DNA of 7,314 nucleotides, from NCBI GenBank assembly GCA_947178195.1, contig CAMWXM010000143.1, positions 1 to 7,314 on the forward strand. The letters run 5' to 3'. Below, one piece after another: positions 1 to 4,400 of this stretch (within the stretch, counting starts at the first letter, position 1; every line of letters begins with the position of its first letter). A program made the translations under genes and the position numbers. The stretch is from an uncultured Ruminococcus sp. (GTDB taxonomy: Bacteria; Bacillota; Clostridia; Oscillospirales; Ruminococcaceae). The notes under the pieces were generated by a model, which did no database searches, had not been told where the DNA came from, and worked only from the letters and a program-made list of their open reading frames with translations.

Positions 1-431
1 ATATAATACTTGAAAGCAAAGCGGTGAGTGCGGTTATTAATTCAAAGCTTTCGCATTGCAGAAAAGAGGGGATAGAGATAACAGCATCGGCAACAGACTA
101 CATAGATAAATTCAACGAAACGGATATAAGCATATTGCTGGCGAACTTGTTTGACAATGCGATAGAGGCGTGCAGGAAGCTTGAGGGTAGAAAGTATATA
201 AGCTTTTTGGCGGAAAAAAACAAGGGTTATTTGAGAATAATAATGAAGAATTCAGCACCGAAGAGCGAGGAGGCAAATAAAAAGCATTGTACTACTAAAC
301 CCGACAAAAAGAATCATGGGTATGGGATAAAGACGGTAAAGGAATTAACGGAAAAATATGAGGGTATGCATGATTTTTTCTGTGAGAACGAGGAGTTTAC
401 CGCTGATATTTGGCTTAAAATTTTAAAATAA
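1..431 (+). CDS. AgrC-type sensor histidine kinase, C-terminal part (5' end outside window)
   Basis: This is the ATP-binding end of a GHKL-family histidine kinase, probably the membrane receptor that senses the cyclic peptide made by the agrBD genes just downstream. The frame is open from the left edge (first full codon at position 3) with no upstream stop, so the GTG at 24 is internal and the gene is truncated by the window. The first visible residues, ILESKAVSAVINSKLSHC, match the segment that follows the phospho-acceptor His in AgrC proteins. The N box is LLANLFDNAIEAC (codons at 135-173; Asn codons at 144 and 156). The glycine box is HGYGIKTV (codons from 315). This resembles the compact HATPase_c_5 form typical of AgrC. 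The sensor membrane segments and H box are not visible. It ends with TAA at 429-431, 84 bp before the agrB frame, with no clear terminator between them. The family call is secure; the AgrC role is inferred from its neighbours. Confidence 0.87.
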   Translation, partial: IILESKAVSAVINSKLSHCRKEGIEITASATDYIDKFNETDISILLANLFDNAIEACRKLEGRKYISFLAEKNKGYLRIIMKNSAPKSEEANKKHCTTKPDKKNHGYGIKTVKELTEKYEGMHDFFCENEEFTADIWLKILK

Positions 432-434
432 CAT

Positions 435-466
435 ACATCTTGTGCAGATTTTCGACATCTTGTGCA
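435..466. promoter_or_regulatory. Paired 12-bp direct repeat, probable LytTR response-regulator site
   Basis: ACATCTTGTGCA occurs perfectly at 435-446 and again at 455-466. This gives an 8-bp gap and a 20-bp period, about two DNA turns, so both copies face the same side of the helix. The pair ends 7 bp before the -35 box at 474. Tandem direct repeats at this spacing and position are the known layout for LytTR-domain activators (AgrA, VirR). The 3' half TTGTGCA also fits the TTnTGCA end of the clostridial VirR box as I recall it. The repeat is directly seen; the binding protein is inferred. Confidence 0.62.
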
Positions 467-473
467 AAAGCTA

Positions 474-502
474 TTGATATTTTTTCTTTAATCGGTTAAC
501 AT
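474..502 (+). promoter_or_regulatory. Sigma-A-like promoter for agrBD
   Basis: A -35 box TTGATA (474-479; one mismatch to TTGACA) is followed by a 17-bp spacer and a -10 box TAACAT (497-502; four of six matches to TATAAT). Transcription would start near 508-510, just before the AAGGAG ribosome site at 511, giving a leader of only about 15-20 nt. The direct repeats just upstream suggest activator control. It has not been tested, and transcription could also continue from the kinase gene. Confidence 0.55.
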
Positions 503-510
503 TTACTCAA

Positions 511-539
511 AAGGAGTGATTTTTATTATCTGTTTTTTG
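511..539 (+). promoter_or_regulatory. agrB ribosome site with an unclear start codon
   Basis: The ribosome site AAGGAG (511-516) overlaps the only conventional upstream start, GTG at 516-518, leaving no spacer. The next ordinary start in frame, TTG at 537, lies 20 nt beyond the site, which is too far. The codon at ideal distance (8 nt) is ATT at 525, a rare but real bacterial start. No ATG occurs in frame in this stretch. The start is therefore undecided between GTG 516, ATT 525 and TTG 537. Confidence 0.6.
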
Positions 540-1121
540 AGTAATCGGTTAGCCGATTTTTTGTGTGAAAAGAGAATAATAGAAGAAGAGCAGAAGCCTG
601 TATATAAATATGGTATTGAAATAATTATTTCCAGCCTAATAGGATTTTTACTGATATTTACAATCGGACTAATTTCCGGAATGTTTATAAAAGCATGTAT
701 ATTTTATATAGTATTTGTTTACACAAGGACATGTACCGGAGGATATCATGCCAATTCATATTTAAAATGTAATGCGGTATTGTTGATTATTTATTTATGG
801 GTGTTATTTTTTTCGGAGTTACTAATTTCGAGCTATAGCATCATTATTCACTTAATGATATTGATTATGTATATGTCGTCAATATTCGGTTTTGCTCCAA
901 TTATCAACGCCAACAAACCAATGAGCGAAGATGAAATAAAGGAAAACCGAAAAAAATGTATTTTGATATCTGTTGTATGGTGCGTTTTATCTTTAGCTTT
1001 ATATTTTCTATCTGTCAAATATGCCATTGTAACAGCATTGACATTGTTTTCAATATCGATGCTGCTTATAATAGAAAAATGCAGAAAGGAGGAAAATGAG
1101 TATGAAGAAGATTCAAAATAA
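516..1121 (+). CDS. agrB: AgrB, accessory gene regulator B (membrane peptidase for the autoinducer peptide)
   Basis: AgrB is an integral membrane cysteine peptidase that cuts the C-terminal tail off AgrD and closes the peptide ring. The active-site block is RTCTGGYHANSYLKC, with Arg71, His78 and Cys85 counted from the GTG. The His-to-Cys distance of seven matches the essential His77/Cys84 pair of Staphylococcus aureus AgrB. Other family marks are the N-terminal SNRLADFL...IIEEEQKPVYKYG segment, long hydrophobic stretches (about residues 34-70, 87-130 and 144-190) and the cytoplasmic FGFAPIINANKPMSEDE loop. The 201-residue length is normal. The 3' end overlaps agrD by 20 bp or slightly more, implying translational coupling. 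Coordinates use the GTG at 516; the true start may be ATT 525 or TTG 537, which would remove 3 or 7 residues and no known catalytic residue. Confidence 0.93.
   Translation: MIFIICFLSNRLADFLCEKRIIEEEQKPVYKYGIEIIISSLIGFLLIFTIGLISGMFIKACIFYIVFVYTRTCTGGYHANSYLKCNAVLLIIYLWVLFFSELLISSYSIIIHLMILIMYMSSIFGFAPIINANKPMSEDEIKENRKKCILISVVWCVLSLALYFLSVKYAIVTALTLFSISMLLIIEKCRKEENEYEEDSK
543..562 (+). terminator. Terminator-like hairpin inside the 5' end of agrB (possible attenuator)
   Basis: AATCGG (543-548) and CCGATT (553-558) form a perfect 6-bp stem with a TTAG loop, followed without a break by T residues to 562. This is the layout of a small intrinsic terminator, and it lies only about 35 nt after the predicted transcription start. 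The stem is short and the bases also encode the AgrB N-terminus, so it may be chance. TAATCGGTTA also occurs at 489-498 upstream of the predicted start. Confidence 0.25.
1085..1092 (+). promoter_or_regulatory. Strong ribosome site that decides the agrD start
   Basis: AAAGGAGG lies inside the end of agrB. It is only 3 nt from the ATG at 1096 but 9 nt from the in-frame ATG at 1102. The second spacing is more usual and gives an MKK N-terminus, as many AgrD peptides have, so 1102 is preferred. Confidence 0.7.
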
Positions 1122-1245
1122 GATTTTGTCTGCTGTTGCAAAGGCTTCTAAGAATGCTGCCGAGAAGGCTTGCGGAGCAATATCTGTGTGGGGCTGTTAT
1201 CAGCCTAAGGAGCCCGCTATGTTGAAAAAATCGCCAAAGAAATAA
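1102..1245 (+). CDS. agrD: AgrD, cyclic autoinducer peptide precursor
   Basis: This 47-codon gene encodes the precursor of the secreted quorum-sensing peptide. The order of parts fits AgrD: an N-terminal basic amphipathic helix (MKKIQNKILSAVAKASKNAA), which anchors the precursor to the membrane for AgrB, a short signal core CGAISVWGCY (residues 24-33), and a C-terminal recognition tail QPKEPAMLKK, which AgrB removes. The QPKxPxxL tail is the clearest family mark. It overlaps the 3' end of agrB by 20 bp and has its own strong ribosome site. The odd feature is the core. The usual five-residue thiolactone ending at Tyr33 would need Cys at position 29, which is Val here; the cysteines are at 24 and 32 and a serine at 28. 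The ring chemistry is therefore not certain. Starting at ATG 1096 would add two residues. Confidence 0.9.
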   Translation: MKKIQNKILSAVAKASKNAAEKACGAISVWGCYQPKEPAMLKKSPKK

Positions 1246-1324
1246 TTCCGGCATGGAGAATTATTTTATGGGAAGCTTAATCCCACATAAAGGTTTGTAT
1301 TCGAATAATCCGTTTGCAAACCTT
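1240..1324. other. Cluster of three small inverted repeats after agrD
   Basis: Three stems follow each other. AAATAATTC (1240-1248) pairs with GAATTATTT (1258-1266), overlapping the agrD stop codon. TGGGA (1269-1273) pairs with TCCCA (1281-1285). AAGGTTTG (1290-1297) pairs with CAAACCTT (1317-1324). The first is AT-rich and ends in TTATTTTA, so it could be a weak terminator for agrBD; the others have no T tract. The cluster may be a structured mRNA tail. No known RNA family was recognised. Confidence 0.35.
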
Positions 1325-1333
1325 GTGAAATAG
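1268..1333 (+). CDS. Marginal 21-codon ORF between agrD and the adhesin gene
   Basis: ATG at 1268 opens a 21-codon frame beginning MGSLIPHKGL and ending NLVK before TAG at 1331. GGAG at 1255-1258 lies 9 nt upstream as a possible ribosome site; an in-frame ATG at 1253 would add five codons. The frame has no recognised similarity and overlaps the inverted repeats, which could explain its sequence equally well. It could be a small peptide but may be chance, as short open frames are common. Confidence 0.15.
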   Translation: MGSLIPHKGLYSNNPFANLVK

Positions 1334-1366
1334 TTATTCTACTGTATAGGCATTTAGTTATTGTGA
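1331..1366. promoter_or_regulatory. Direct repeat TAGTTATT upstream of the adhesin promoter, possible LytTR site
   Basis: TAGTTATT occurs at 1331-1338 and 1355-1362 (24-bp period). The AGTT core followed by TT matches the AGTTnTn part of the VirR/LytTR box as I recall it, better in the first copy (AGTTATTC) than the second (AGTTATTG). The second copy ends where the -35 element of the downstream promoter would begin, the usual place for an activator. The period is longer than the 20 bp at the agrB promoter and the sequence is different, so a shared regulator is uncertain. Confidence 0.4.
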
Positions 1367-1386
1367 ATATACCTAATTTGTCCGCT

Positions 1387-1395
1387 TGGTAGAAT
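1387..1395 (+). promoter_or_regulatory. Extended -10 promoter for the giant surface protein
   Basis: TGGTAGAAT contains a TGn extension (1387-1389) and a -10 box TAGAAT (1390-1395; five of six matches). No good -35 box exists at 17 bp (the sequence there is ATATAC), which is typical of promoters that need an activator. Transcription would start near 1402 and give a leader of about 40 nt containing the ribosome site GGAGGAGG at 1427-1434. Confidence 0.5.
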
Positions 1396-1441
1396 GTTGA
1401 AATAGATTACATCAATCATAATTTATGGAGGAGGAAAAATA

Positions 1442-4400
1442 ATGAATTTTAAGATTACAATAGGAAAACGCATTCTTTCTTTACTGCTTTCATTTTCTGT
1501 TATAATGACAATGCTGCCAACGTTAAACGTCAGTGCTGAAGAATTAGAACAGAAACAAGCGGATAATAAGACAACAATATATACATACAAAAACAGTACA
1601 TATTCTGTTCAAGACATCGGCATGTCTTGGACAGACGCTAAAAAATATTGTGAAAATTTGGGCGGTCATTTAGTGACTATATCCGATGAAGATGAACAGA
1701 ATTTTATAAACGAAAATCTTCTTTCCATAGGTACGAAAAATATGTACTGGATTGGTGGATATAAAGAGGATAATTCCAATAAATGGAAATGGGTGACCGG
1801 TGAGGATATAGAATATTTTAACTGGTCTCCTAATGAACCCAATAAAGAGGATGAACATTATATTCATATGTATAGAACAGATCACACTGCAGGTACTTGG
1901 AACAATACATATGATTACAGTGCAGGAGATTGGTTTTACGGGAGTATAAACAGCGGATTTATATGTGAATGGGATCATCCTGTGGAGGAAACTCCAATAG
2001 AAAGTAAAATAAACTACACTCTATTCTCAGGAAGCAACACAAAAGATCTTAGCTTTTATGGTTGGAAAAGTAATATTGATGGAAACGTATATACAGGAAG
2101 TAATTTCAAATACGGCGGTTCCGAATTCTATGTAGACGGCAGAATAGACGCTGTTGGCACAATAACAACAGACGGTTGGAAAACCGAGGTGACGGAAAGA
2201 AACGAGAGTGTCACCGCTCTTGAAATGCCCAATTTCGAGAAAGCGATACTTGAAAATGCACAACAATGCGAATATTTCGAGGAAAGCCCTGCATATATTC
2301 AAGATAAAAATATTATAAACAGTTCGTTTATAGCCGATGGAGAGGTAATAATAAGCGGGACAACCTTCGAGGGCGACTGCTATATTATTGCCAATGGCAA
2401 TATTACATATAATGTTCAGAATTTTGAAACCACGGGACGTGTTTTACTTTACTCAAGAAATGGAAACATAACTATAAACGGTTCACAGATAAATATAAAC
2501 GGAGCAATGTATGCGCCGAAAGGTGTTGTAACTTTTAATACATATGATACATCTGTAAACGGATTTATTTGTGCAGACAGTATAAATTACAGCGGAAGTA
2601 TATTTAATATTTCCGGCGCAAATTTCGACATGGTAATGTCAAATGGCATTATCAAAACATATACAACAGATTCAGACTTTAATGAGGGAATTCTCGATGG
2701 GGTCAGCCTTGCTGTGCCCGATCAGCTTATATTGGCGGAAAGAGATTACGAGAACAATACACCTATAGATAAAATATACGGTGATACCGAAAGCGGAAAG
2801 GGTATAAAAATAAGCTATAATTCGGATAAGTCCATACTTTCCGAGGGCAATAACCAAGTTTCATTAAGATACGATATAAGCGGTTTTGGAGAAGCGGATG
2901 TAAATGAAAATGCGGTTGATTTAATTATTGTTGTTGATGAATCCGGAAGCATGAGCTGGGAGAATCGAATGACAAATACAAAGTTGGCTGCTAAAGAAAT
3001 TGTATCTAATATGAAGGATGGCGACCGTTGTGCGGTAATTGGTTTTACATACAGCATCTCTATCAAACAATCACTCACATCGGATAAAGATTTGCTTAAT
3101 AATGCAATAGACAGATTGTATGCAAATGGGGGAACACGCATATATAACGGTATAAACGGTGCCCTGAATATGTTTGATTCTATGAGTAATGACGATAGAC
3201 AAAAATTCATTATTCTGCTTTCAGATGGAGAAGATGAATCAGTATCTCAATCTCTTGCCGCTGCGAAAAAAGCAGGTGAAAAAGGAATACGGATTTTTGC
3301 GTTAATGATAGGAACGGGAACGCTCCAAATGCAGAATATTGCAATAAACAGCAACGGAATATATAAAAACGCACCAAAAAGTGATGAAATAGGTAAAATA
3401 ATGTCATATTTTGCGGCGGAGGTATTTAATGTTGCCGGCAGAAATACCACATTTAAAACAACCATAAAAAATAAGGATATGGTAGATCTGTCTGAGATTG
3501 CACCTACTCCCTCTAATATTATTGAAAACGCTGACAATAGTGTTACATTGGAATGGTATTTTGACAGAATTTCAATAAATGAGTTACAATCAATATCAAT
3601 TCCGGTTACAGTTTTAAATGCTGAAAGCGGATTTGCTGACATATCCGAAAACACTTCATGCGTATATTATGACCGAAACGGCAAACCTCATGTCATTTAT
3701 CTTGATGACATAAGCATGCCTGTAAGCAAATATGCGGAAAACGGCAGATGGTCCGTTGTTTTTGACAGCGAACGTGAAAACACCGATTGGTCGAAAATAT
3801 ATTGGAACGGTGTTCGTTACGGCGACGGCACAATAAATGTGTCGGCTGCTGTGAGCGATGACGGCGAAACATTTGGGGAAGCTGTGAAGATAAGCAATTA
3901 CGGAGAGATTTCAGAGCTTGTCGGAAGGTATATCAGACTTGATGTGAATATGCAGCTTTCCTCAGACGGAAAAACTCCCGAGCTGCACGATATTACAATA
4001 ATGTCTGCCGATGCAGATGAAACTGTTGATTATAAAAATGATAAGCCCGCTGTGGAAATAGCGGTAAAAAGCAATGCCAAAGTAAACATTCCGATAAATC
4101 TTCGTGCCGTTATATCCGATGATTTGTCCGGTTCGGATATTTCCGTAAAATGGTCAAGTGAAAATGAAAATATACTTTTCGCAGACAGCGAAGCCCTGAT
4201 AACAACTGCAACTGTTTCGGAAGCGGGAAGCTGTGATATTATATGCACCGTCAGTGATGGAGAACATCTGACGCAGGCAATAGCTATAATCAATATTGAC
4301 CCGCAGGACAAGTATGATGATATTGATCCGGACAAGGAAGAAGCCACTGCCCCCAACATTAGAGTTAACATTCCCGAATATGCGGACAGAGGACAAGTAA

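Noticed and set aside
24..431. GTG at 24 as the true start of the kinase gene
   Set aside because: The frame is open to the left edge and the residues before it (IILESKA) continue the conserved AgrC segment, so the gene simply begins outside the window.
413..431. TTAAAATTTTAA palindrome at the end of the kinase gene as a terminator
   Set aside because: It is entirely A/T, has no GC stem or loop, and lies within the last codons; it is unlikely to end transcription.
848..1254. Minus-strand open frames across agrB and agrD
   Set aside because: They oppose genes with clear family motifs and have no features of their own.
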